A model generated the notes under the pieces. That model did not search any database. It was not told the DNA's origin and worked only from the letters and a program-made list of their open reading frames with translations. This document shows, one piece after another, positions 14,414-19,977 of a stretch of 64,000 nt of DNA. The stretch is from a virus: IMG/VR virus record IMGVR_UViG_3300008107_000063, positions 1-64,000 of that record; one strand, 5' to 3'. A program made the position numbers and the translations under genes. The first letter of the stretch is position 1. Each line of letters starts with the position of its first letter.

Positions 14414-14635
14414 ATGTCGTACGTTCGCTATGTGTGTGAGTTCTGTAATCACGAAGTCCAGCCAGGGCAAAGTGGAACAATGAAGTTGGTGTTGGCGTGG
14501 GTGCGTTCAGACAACAACACAGGAATAAAGGGTGTGAAGAACCAGCACAAGTACGCTCATTCCATCTGTGTGGAAACAGAGACTAAGCGTGGTGGTAAGC
14601 GAGAAGGCTCAAACGGCGAGCAGACGCTGTTTTAG
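14414..14635 (+). CDS. Small zinc-finger-like protein
   Basis: 73 residues from ATG 14414 (MSYVRYVCEFCNHEV). CEFC, then H and SICVE later give a Cys2-His-Cys set. The tail is Lys/Gly-rich. The start is fixed by promoter spacing, not by an SD. Converges with the leftward micro-ORF at 14632. Unknown function. Confidence 0.55.
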   Translation: MSYVRYVCEFCNHEVQPGQSGTMKLVLAWVRSDNNTGIKGVKNQHKYAHSICVETETKRGGKREGSNGEQTLF

Positions 14636-14682
14636 AGTGCGAACAGCAACGCAATCGCAACGAGAACGATGATGGCAGTCAC
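14632..14682 (-). CDS. Hydrophobic micro-ORF, 16 aa, coupled
   Basis: MTAIIVLVAIALLFAL from a GTG that overlaps the upstream stop (GTGA). It is the leftward counterpart of the micro-ORFs at 16923, 17639, 18188 and 19061, which supports it as a real product. A single membrane helix with no other features. Confidence 0.55.
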   Translation of the reverse strand: MTAIIVLVAIALLFAL

Positions 14683-15068
14683 TTTGTATCCTTAGATACG
14701 AGCACCCAGCCACCTTTGCCGTCTCCGATGTAGGTCTCTTTGCCTTTCCAACCCCAAGCCCAGCGACAGCATGAAGGGTCAAGGGTACAGTCATCATTAC
14801 TGTCAAAGTCAGCGTGATGAATGAAGTTCGGGTGACAGCCACCACGAAGTTTCTCTCCGAGCAACGGAAAAGCATCTAGAAGTTTGACAACGCAGTCGTG
14901 ACACATACTGATAAAGCGACTTTCATCGCTACCAAGTAGGACGCCCACATTGTCGTCAAAGCCACCGTAGTAGCCGAAGTGGTCAATAGGCAAAGACCAG
15001 CCCCCGTCAGGAAGGCTGTCTTGTTGTGTGTTCGGTTGCTCTACACCACAGGTATCGCAGGTAATCAT
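14679..15068 (-). CDS. Hypothetical zinc-binding protein
   Basis: 129 residues. MITCDTCGVEQ at the start and SMCHDCVVKL near 55 give two CxxC knuckles; SCCRWAWGWKG near 100 adds more Cys. Third gene in the leftward operon starting at 15486. The hydrophobic micro-ORF is coupled to its end. No function recognised. Confidence 0.55.
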   Translation of the reverse strand: MITCDTCGVEQPNTQQDSLPDGGWSLPIDHFGYYGGFDDNVGVLLGSDESRFISMCHDCVVKLLDAFPLLGEKLRGGCHPNFIHHADFDSNDDCTLDPSCCRWAWGWKGKETYIGDGKGGWVLVSKDTK

Positions 15069-15076
15069 TGTGTCTT

Positions 15077-15280
15077 TCAGGGTTGGTAGATGTTGTACCC
15101 GTATGGGTCGTACAGAGTTGTCGTGGTCTCACACGGGTAGTGAAAATACTCGCAGTCAGGGACGCCTTGTTTCTCATCTCCGATAGATGCGATAAGAAAT
15201 AGAGTTGCGCCGATGAGAGTTGTCCAAAAGACAAACCTCACGAACGAACGCACCTTGTAATAGATAGGTGGGTGGCTCAT
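15077..15280 (-). CDS. Membrane-anchored small protein, CEYFHYPC family member A
   Basis: 67 residues from ATG 15280, overlapping the upstream stop (ATGA). Short cytoplasmic N-terminus, one membrane helix (VFWTTLIGATLFLIASIG), then an outside segment with CEYFHYPCETTTTLYDPYG. The same layout and the motif ECEYFHYPC or DCEYFHYPC recur in the gene at 18862, so the two are paralogues. Confidence 0.6.
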   Translation of the reverse strand: MSHPPIYYKVRSFVRFVFWTTLIGATLFLIASIGDEKQGVPDCEYFHYPCETTTTLYDPYGYNIYQP

Positions 15281-15486
15281 TCCTTCTCCCAACTACGGAA
15301 GTATTCAGGGTCGCCGACCCAAAATGCGCCTTCACCATTTGCCTTGTTCAGCCATTCGTCAAGGTTGGCATGAAGGAAGGCACGGTACCCCTCGGTCACC
15401 TCATCTGTGTTGTGCTTACAGATGTCCGACTGAACATTGTCGCCATCGGCATTGGTGTAGATGATTTCTCCACAGAACTCTTTCAT
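15277..15486 (-). CDS. Hypothetical small protein, leaderless start
   Basis: 69 residues from ATG 15486 (MKEFCGEIIYTNADGDNV). The -10 TACCAT ends 7 nt before this ATG, so a leaderless message is likely; the longer frame upstream crosses the promoter. Acidic, with an Asp/Asn-rich N-terminus and FWVGDPEYFRSWEKE at the end. First gene of the operon. Confidence 0.55.
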   Translation of the reverse strand: MKEFCGEIIYTNADGDNVQSDICKHNTDEVTEGYRAFLHANLDEWLNKANGEGAFWVGDPEYFRSWEKE

Positions 15487-15493
15487 GGGGTGA

Positions 15494-15522
15494 ATGGTAC
15501 AGGTGTCAAGCACACATGACAA
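15494..15522 (-). promoter_or_regulatory. Promoter, TTGTCA-17-TACCAT
   Basis: -35 15517-15522 abuts the operator-like GTGACAACTGCCAC; -10 15494-15499. Confidence 0.65.
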
Positions 15523-15593
15523 GTGGCAGTTGTCACATCGTTGAGAGACAAGCAAGGGTGAGGTCGTCAAGACGGGGACACATCACGATGAGT

Positions 15594-15611
15594 TCTTCCA
15601 CCACCGTCAAA
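15594..15611 (+). repeat. Separator element copy
   Basis: TTCTTCCACCACCGTCAAAT, then GAGCCCCGATGGGCC and a GC-rich hairpin ending GTCCGGGACTTCCGCCC, nearly identical to the segment at about 16530-16570. Confidence 0.7.
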
Positions 15612-15758
15612 TCTCTCTGGGAGCCCCGATGGGCCGCTGCGGCCGTCCGGGACTTCCGCCCGCACTCGTGCGCCTGCGCCCGTGCGCCCGTGGGAGTTTC
15701 TCGGCTCGGCTGTCGGGGTTGGCTCGGACTGCCTCGCCTGTCGTGTGACAAACGCCAC

Positions 15759-15787
15759 TTGTGTTAGTGCTGTGTTGCCTGTACCCT
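15759..15787 (+). promoter_or_regulatory. Promoter, TTGTGT-17-TACCCT
   Basis: GTGACAAACGCCAC (15745-15758) abuts the -35. Drives 15809. Confidence 0.65.
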
Positions 15788-15808
15788 GTCAGGTGTAAGG
15801 GGGTGATT

Positions 15809-16171
15809 ATGAAAGCAACCAAAACAGACCTATCGCTTATGGCGTTACTCTGCTCAGACCGTGAAGGTCGCCCGTGCGATACGGGCGAAGTCTTAGCCCA
15901 AGTGGGCAAGATGAACTTTCTCGCTGTGTGCGGTGGCAAGTGGGCGAAGGTTTACGATTCAGGCATGGAGACTGTCGGCGTGTTGATGCTCTGCGGAGAA
16001 TCTCGCGCGGTGGAAGTCGTGCTAGACCCGTGGGATACCTACACAGTGCGCCGTGTGCGCCTTGTGACCCGTGGAGAACTGAAGGGTTCAATCGTTGTGG
16101 AGTCGCAAGTTTCAGATGTCTATTGTGACAACTTGAGCGAAGTCGTCTATTCCGCTTCCTGCTGGAAGTAA
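15809..16171 (+). CDS. Hypothetical protein
   Basis: 120 residues from ATG 15809 with AAGGGGG upstream. Helical start (TKTDLSLMALLCSDREG), then a beta-rich body (WAKVYDSGMETVGVLMLCG; RRVRLVTRGELKGSIVVES) with several Cys. Looks like a small beta-sandwich or barrel; family unknown. Confidence 0.6.
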   Translation: MKATKTDLSLMALLCSDREGRPCDTGEVLAQVGKMNFLAVCGGKWAKVYDSGMETVGVLMLCGESRAVEVVLDPWDTYTVRRVRLVTRGELKGSIVVESQVSDVYCDNLSEVVYSASCWK

Positions 16172-16195
16172 CCAACAACCAAAACAACCGAGCAA

Positions 16196-16227
16196 GCCCG
16201 CCGTGTGCCCCCCGCACGGCGGGCTTT
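16196..16227 (+). terminator. Strong terminator
   Basis: GCCCGCCGTG / GCACGGCGGGC then TTTGCTTTG. Confidence 0.75.
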
Positions 16228-16274
16228 GCTTTGCCCGTGTGCCTGTGACCTTGACCCTTGCCCGTGGTGCGCCG

Positions 16275-16293
16275 TCTTCCGCCACCGTCAAAG
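16275..16293 (+). repeat. Separator element copy
   Basis: TCTTCCGCCACCGTCAAAG, full match; AGCCCCG about 18 nt downstream. Confidence 0.75.
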
Positions 16294-16299
16294 TAAGTG

Positions 16300-16662
16300 A
16301 GATGGGGGCGAGAGCCCCGCTACCCCGCCCCCATCAAGCTCAGCTCAGCTCGACGGGCACGCTCAGCTCGAGGATTTTCTGCGTTTGTTTTTTGAAAAAG
16401 TCACGCTGCGTGGTCAAAGTTTGTCAAAACTCACGGAGAGTGGTCATTTTTGCTCGACTTTACTTTTTAGTTCGAGAAAAAGCAAGCGAAGAGGGCCAAC
16501 TTCCGGCTTTCTGGCCAGATGTCCCTGGCAGCCCCGATGCGGCCGCACGGCCGTCCGGGACTTCTGCCCAGATGGCATCGCCAGACGGAGTTGCTCAGGT
16601 TGTCCATCGCTCTTGCTCGGTCAAGCCAAACTCGTGCTCGTCTCGGTGTGACACACGACACG
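16300..16662. other. Gene-free stretch with a diverged repeat
   Basis: No gene seen. After AGCCCCG it holds CAGCTCAGCTCGACGGG-type short repeats (16335-16372), a 70-nt segment with a diverged second copy at 17134, and at about 16530 a GC-rich AGCCCCGATG hairpin without a preceding separator element. Confidence 0.55.
16383..16452 (+). repeat. Diverged 70-nt repeat, copy A
   Basis: Shares TTTGTTTTTTG, CTGCGTGGTC and CACGGARAGTGG in the same order and spacing with 17134-17202, at roughly 75 percent identity by eye. Confidence 0.6.
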
Positions 16663-16691
16663 TTGCGACTGTGGCGTACAGGGTGTAGTTT
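16663..16691 (+). promoter_or_regulatory. Promoter, TTGCGA-17-TAGTTT
   Basis: GTGACACACGACAC lies one base upstream of the -35. Drives 16714. Confidence 0.6.
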
Positions 16692-16713
16692 GCTATTACC
16701 TAAGGAGGGGTTT

Positions 16714-16926
16714 ATGCCGGAGTTCTATCCGGAAGAAACCAAAGTCCAAAAGTCAAAACGATTTGCTAAATCCCAAGGAAAGATAGTAAAAGCATTTAGT
16801 CACACAAAGTGTGGTAGGTGCGGAACCATCATTGGTGAAGGCGTTGAGTGTATTTGGCTCAATGGAAAAGGTTGCTTCCACAAGCAAGGCGAATGTCCAA
16901 AGAAAGAAGAACAACAAGAAGAATGA
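16714..16926 (+). CDS. Small basic zinc protein
   Basis: 70 residues from ATG 16714 with a near-perfect SD (AAGGAGG). Lys-rich N-terminus, then KCGRCGTIIGEG, ECIWLNGKGC, QGECPKK: enough Cys for one zinc site. A Glu/Gln tail ends in the ATGA overlap with the micro-ORF. Possibly nucleic-acid binding. Confidence 0.6.
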   Translation: MPEFYPEETKVQKSKRFAKSQGKIVKAFSHTKCGRCGTIIGEGVECIWLNGKGCFHKQGECPKKEEQQEE

Positions 16927-16973
16927 CAGCGTTGATAGTTGCGCTGGCAGTTCTTTTATTGTTGGCAATCTGA
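16923..16973 (+). CDS. Hydrophobic micro-ORF, 16 aa, coupled
   Basis: MTALIVALAVLLLLAI, ATG overlapping the upstream stop (ATGA). One hydrophobic helix with no charged residue. The terminator follows directly, so it is the last cistron of the unit. Confidence 0.6.
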   Translation: MTALIVALAVLLLLAI

Positions 16974-16979
16974 ACGAAA

Positions 16980-17009
16980 GCCCGTCACAGAAATGTGGCG
17001 GGTTTTTTT
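16980..17009 (+). terminator. Terminator
   Basis: CCCGTCAC / GTGGCGGG then TTTTTTT. Confidence 0.75.
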
Positions 17010-17016
17010 GTGCCCG

Positions 17017-17034
17017 TCTTCCACCACCGTCAAT
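17017..17034 (+). repeat. Separator element copy
   Basis: TCTTCCACCACCGTCAATG; AGCCCCG about 22 nt downstream. Confidence 0.7.
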
Positions 17035-17133
17035 GTAAATGAGACTGGGTCATCAGCCCCGCTGCTAACCCAGTTGATGTCCAGCATCTGAGTTCCTCAC
17101 GACGTACGACATCGGATTATCAACTTTGTTTTC

Positions 17134-17202
17134 TTTTGTTTTTTGGAAAACGCTCACTCTGCGTGGTCGGAAAGTCAAAAAGTTCACGGAAAGTGGCAAA
17201 AA
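17134..17202 (+). repeat. Diverged 70-nt repeat, copy B
   Basis: Second copy of the segment at 16383-16452. Both copies lie between a separator element and the next promoter. Confidence 0.6.
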
Positions 17203-17425
17203 CGAAGCGAAAGTCAAGTTCTTTGGAGTTTTTTGCTTGGCGCAAGCCCCCGTCGCTCACCCGTCGTACGTGCGATGGGTTTTCCCCGCGGTAGCCCCGT
17301 TTACCCAGTGCGGGGAAACGGGACTGTTCCGTGGTTTCTGGCCCTGGACGGCCCGGCGGCCCGGAAGTCGGACTGGCGCAGCGCAACTCGGACTGACCTG
17401 AGGCTCGGCTGTGACAAACGACACT

Positions 17426-17454
17426 TTGACATTTGCGCTTGACACCTGTAGCCT
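17426..17454 (+). promoter_or_regulatory. Promoter, TTGACA-17-TAGCCT
   Basis: GTGACAAACGACAC (17411-17424) is one base upstream of the -35. Confidence 0.75.
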
Positions 17455-17474
17455 GTAGGCAAGAAGGGGGGGAA

Positions 17475-17642
17475 ATGAAGTTTTATGCCAACATCACGCT
17501 CAACATAGATGAGTTTGATGCAGATAACGAAGAAAAAGCAAAAGAAATAATAGATTCGTACATCACAAGCCTTGCAAACACTGAAGATGAAAGTCTTTCG
17601 TGGCAAGAAATGAACTACGAAGTGAAAGAAGCCACTGAATGA
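17475..17642 (+). CDS. Hypothetical 55-aa acidic protein
   Basis: From ATG 17475 after GAAGGGGGGG. MKFYANITLNIDEFDADNEE then a helix and ...NYEVKEATE: a strand-helix-strand pattern similar to other tiny phage proteins. Coupled to a hydrophobic micro-ORF. Unknown function. Confidence 0.6.
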   Translation: MKFYANITLNIDEFDADNEEKAKEIIDSYITSLANTEDESLSWQEMNYEVKEATE

Positions 17643-17695
17643 GCATCGCCATTACGGCGTTTACTCTTTTTTTGTTGTTCTCCGCCGTGAACTAA
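17639..17695 (+). CDS. Hydrophobic micro-ORF, 18 aa, coupled
   Basis: MSIAITAFTLFLLFSAVN, ATG overlapping the upstream stop (ATGA). One predicted membrane helix; the terminator begins 4 nt after its stop. Confidence 0.6.
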   Translation: MSIAITAFTLFLLFSAVN

Positions 17696-17698
17696 GAA

Positions 17699-17728
17699 CC
17701 GCCCGTCCCTGAAAGGGGGCGGGTTTTT
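17699..17728 (+). terminator. Terminator
   Basis: CCGCCCGTCCC / GGGGGCGGG then TTTTTCTTTT. Confidence 0.8.
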
Positions 17729-17738
17729 CTTTTCCCCG

Positions 17739-17757
17739 TCTTCCGCCACCGTCGTAA
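17739..17757 (+). repeat. Separator element copy
   Basis: TCTTCCGCCACCGTCGTAAAAG, with two inserted bases; AGCCCCG follows about 24 nt on. Confidence 0.65.
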
Positions 17758-17870
17758 AAGTGCCATCACGAAGGTCGTGAGCCCCGCTGATTTACCAGAT
17801 GCTCGTGTCTGGTTCGCCAGACAAACCGTGAACTTCGGCGACTCCAACTCGTGCCTGTGACAAACAACAC

Positions 17871-17899
17871 TTGACACTCCTTGTGCTGTTCAGTACACT
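17871..17899 (+). promoter_or_regulatory. Promoter, TTGACA-17-TACACT
   Basis: GTGACAAACAACAC abuts the -35. The ATG at 17907 begins 8 nt after the -10. Confidence 0.75.
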
Positions 17900-17906
17900 C
17901 GCCCGT

Positions 17907-18191
17907 ATGCAAATAATCACCACTATCAACGAACCGATACCTTTTATCGGAACGGTTGATGAAATGTTAGCCAACTACAACACTCACCTATGGTGGCAAG
18001 ACCCCGAATCGTGGGAATCGGTATGTGACCGCTGCGCCTGTAAAGGTTGGCACAAGGCTGCCAAGTATCCGTGTGGGACAGAGCCACCTCGCCGTGATGT
18101 CGTTGTGTGGGTTGATGCAGAAGGTAATCAGCATCGCAACCACCCGACCCTTGCTGCTTTGGGTATCGCTAGCGATGAGATTGTAGAGTGA
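17907..18191 (+). CDS. Hypothetical protein, leaderless start
   Basis: 94 residues from ATG 17907 (MQIITTINEPIPFIGTVDEM); there is no room for an SD between the promoter and this ATG. A central SVCDRCACKGWHKAAKYPCG has four Cys and a His, a probable zinc site. The C-terminal part has DVVVWVDAEGNQHRNHP. Coupled to a micro-ORF. Function unknown. Confidence 0.6.
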   Translation: MQIITTINEPIPFIGTVDEMLANYNTHLWWQDPESWESVCDRCACKGWHKAAKYPCGTEPPRRDVVVWVDAEGNQHRNHPTLAALGIASDEIVE

Positions 18192-18238
18192 CCGCTGTCA
18201 TTTTGACGGTTGCTGTTTTCTTGCTGCTTGCTGTCTAG
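18188..18238 (+). CDS. Hydrophobic micro-ORF, 16 aa, coupled
   Basis: MTAVILTVAVFLLLAV from a GTG overlapping the upstream stop (GTGA). Closely resembles the peptides at 14632 and 16923 (all begin MTA). Confidence 0.6.
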   Translation: MTAVILTVAVFLLLAV

Positions 18239-18252
18239 TAGATAATCCACTT

Positions 18253-18283
18253 GCCGCCCTGCTTAGTCGTGGGGCGGCTTTGT
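18253..18283 (+). terminator. Terminator
   Basis: GCCGCCC / GGGCGGC then TTTGTG. Confidence 0.6.
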
Positions 18284-18796
18284 GCTGCCCGTAATCGCCT
18301 CGCATCGCCGTCTCTCTGCCCGTCTCGGCGACTTGCGGCTTGATGGTGTCCCTAAATACCCTGCTTCCAACCTGAGCCTTTCTAGATGTCTAGCGTTGCT
18401 CAAAGTTGGAACATCTCAGCCCGTCTTCCGCCACCGTCAGTTTATTGCGGGTAGTCGCGGGGCTCTCGAGCGCCAGCCGCACGGGGAGTTGCACGGGCGG
18501 CAGACCTCAGATGGCATCGGCTTTCGGGCAGTTTTTCGGTTTTCTTATTTTTTTAGAAACTGAAAAACCCGAAATCCTTTATTTTGGCGACTTCACGAAC
18601 TTGACTTTTGAGTTTTTCGTGTTATGTTGGCAAACTTTGCCACACCCCCTTCTTCCGCCCGCGTTAGCCCCGTAAAGCTCGAAGAGCTGCACGGGACTGT
18701 CAGTCTTCTGGACGACGGAGTTGTTCTTCGGCTTCGGCTTGTTGCTGGCTCGGCTTGGAACTTCGGAAGGCTTCGCAACTTTCTTTTCGGAAAGAC
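18284..18796. other. Gene-free stretch
   Basis: No gene seen. Contains a separator element (18424), an AT-rich segment at 18530-18580 with self-complementary CAGTTTTTC / GAAACTG, a second degenerate separator CTTCTTCCGCCCGCGTTAGCCCCG (18649-18672) and short GCTCGAAGAGC palindromes. The double separator suggests a lost cassette. Confidence 0.5.
18424..18440 (+). repeat. Separator element copy
   Basis: TCTTCCGCCACCGTCAG; here the partner reads CGGGGCT, the opposite strand half. Confidence 0.65.
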
Positions 18797-18825
18797 TTGA
18801 CATCGTGCCTTGTTGCTTGTAAGGT
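18797..18825 (+). promoter_or_regulatory. Promoter, TTGACA-17-TAAGGT
   Basis: No GTGACAAACGACAC motif upstream, unlike most of its neighbours. Drives 18862. Confidence 0.7.
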
Positions 18826-18861
18826 ACAGGGTGGGTGGAGTGCCTAGCGAAAGGAAATGCT

Positions 18862-19059
18862 ATGTACTACTTCGTACGCTCGTGCGTGCGCTGGGGTTTA
18901 CTAATGCTCACTCTTACTCTTGCTGTTTTTGGTTGTTCCAAACTCGCAAGCATAGATGAGACGGAAATACCTGAGTGCGAGTACTTTCACTATCCCTGCC
19001 CGTGGGATACGACAGTACCCGACCCTTATTTTGACCCAACAACAGAGATAGGGGGGTGA
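18862..19059 (+). CDS. Membrane-anchored small protein, CEYFHYPC family member B
   Basis: 65 residues from ATG 18862, with GAAAGGAA upstream; the longer GTG start lacks an SD. Short N-terminus, helix WGLLMLTLTLAVFGC (the Cys could be a weak lipobox), then ECEYFHYPCPWDTTVPDPY. Paralogue of the leftward gene at 15077. Coupled to a micro-ORF. Confidence 0.6.
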   Translation: MYYFVRSCVRWGLLMLTLTLAVFGCSKLASIDETEIPECEYFHYPCPWDTTVPDPYFDPTTEIGG

Positions 19060-19060
19060 G

Positions 19061-19114
19061 ATGGTTGCCGTTGTGGTTGCTTTGACAGTTTTTGCTTTAT
19101 TGTCGGTTGGATAA
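19061..19114 (+). CDS. Hydrophobic micro-ORF, 17 aa
   Basis: MVAVVVALTVFALLSVG, starting one base after the upstream stop. One membrane helix, followed by a terminator. Confidence 0.55.
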   Translation: MVAVVVALTVFALLSVG

Positions 19115-19127
19115 ATACCCGAACACG

Positions 19128-19158
19128 GGGGCGCATCGTTATTCGGTGCGCCCCTTTT
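19128..19158 (+). terminator. Terminator
   Basis: GGGGCGCA / TGCGCCCC then TTTTGTTTT. Confidence 0.8.
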
Positions 19159-19246
19159 GTTTTGCCCGAACTCAGCAACCTGCTTGGGTGTTTTTTCTGC
19201 TTCGCAGTCCCGGCTCCAAACAAGAGCCTTGTTTGAAGCCCCGGAG

Positions 19247-19274
19247 TTGTTATTTTGTGTTGTCGCCGTAGAAT
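19247..19274 (+). promoter_or_regulatory. Promoter, TTGTTA-16-TAGAAT
   Basis: ATG at 19281 begins 7 nt after the -10, a leaderless arrangement. Confidence 0.55.
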
Positions 19275-19280
19275 CTACAT

Positions 19281-19625
19281 ATGCCAACACAGAAACTCTG
19301 GTCGGACCGCCACCCGGATTATGGAGTGCCTTATAAGGTCATCCAAAGAAATTCCTGGGCCGAAACCATTTTGAGCTACGCAGCTTTTACCGTGCGAGTC
19401 CGTCCACCCGGATATTTCACACATGATAGTTACTGCGAGTTCAGGATGGGAAACCTGCCGCGCAAAGAGTCATTCCAGTCAGCCATCAAGAAGCTTGTTG
19501 GTCTGGGGTATTTAATCGAGACATCGCCAGGTAGCTACCAAATAACATCAAAGGGGCTAGACGCCAACCTGCGCATCTCGAGACGAAACGCTAAAGCGCG
19601 TAACCGCATTGCCGACGAGGATTAA
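19281..19625 (+). CDS. Winged-helix-like protein
   Basis: 114 residues. Residues 60-105 (RKESFQSAIKKLVGLGYLIE then SPGSYQITSKGL) read as the recognition helix and wing of a small winged-helix domain; the tail RISRRNAKARNR is basic. Probably DNA-binding. Separate transcription unit upstream of the SNF2 gene. Confidence 0.5.
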   Translation: MPTQKLWSDRHPDYGVPYKVIQRNSWAETILSYAAFTVRVRPPGYFTHDSYCEFRMGNLPRKESFQSAIKKLVGLGYLIETSPGSYQITSKGLDANLRISRRNAKARNRIADED

Positions 19626-19939
19626 TACTTTCTCCACTCGCCTTCGTTGTCGTCGTTGCCATCCCAGTAGGTACAGACACTTCCCAAATGCTTTGCGGCA
19701 ACGTCGATGGCGGGGAACTGCTTAGAGAGAGCCTCGTGCAAGTTTTGCAGCCACCCGGCACACCATATGTCTTCTGACATGTAAGCCATGAGGCGTGGCA
19801 TCATCCATCTGACCGCCTGGAGTAGTTCGAGGTACTCAATGGTATGCGGGTCATTTTTGTAGCCAGCATTAAGAGCCACGTGCAGTTCGGTCCAAGACCG
19901 TGCTACGTCTTCAGGGTCATAAAAACGCTCTTCGCTCAT
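19622..19939 (-). CDS. Hypothetical protein
   Basis: 105 residues, converging with the winged-helix gene by 4 nt. Helical, with DVARSWTELHVALNAGY and QAVRWMMPRLMAYMSEDIWC. AAGGAA lies upstream of ATG 19939. No family recognised. Confidence 0.5.
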   Translation of the reverse strand: MSEERFYDPEDVARSWTELHVALNAGYKNDPHTIEYLELLQAVRWMMPRLMAYMSEDIWCAGWLQNLHEALSKQFPAIDVAAKHLGSVCTYWDGNDDNEGEWRKY

Positions 19940-19967
19940 TGTTTTTTATTCCTTAGCGGATTAGAAT
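19939..19967 (+). promoter_or_regulatory. Promoter of the SNF2 gene, TTGTTT-17-TAGAAT
   Basis: ATG at 19978 lies 11 nt after the -10, leaving a leader of only a few bases. Confidence 0.55.
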
Positions 19968-19977
19968 TGATATCGCA

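Noticed and set aside
2473-18672. CRISPR array from the repeated CCACCGTC element
   Set aside because: The copies are hundreds to thousands of bases apart, embedded among genes, and vary in length and sequence; there are no regular spacers.
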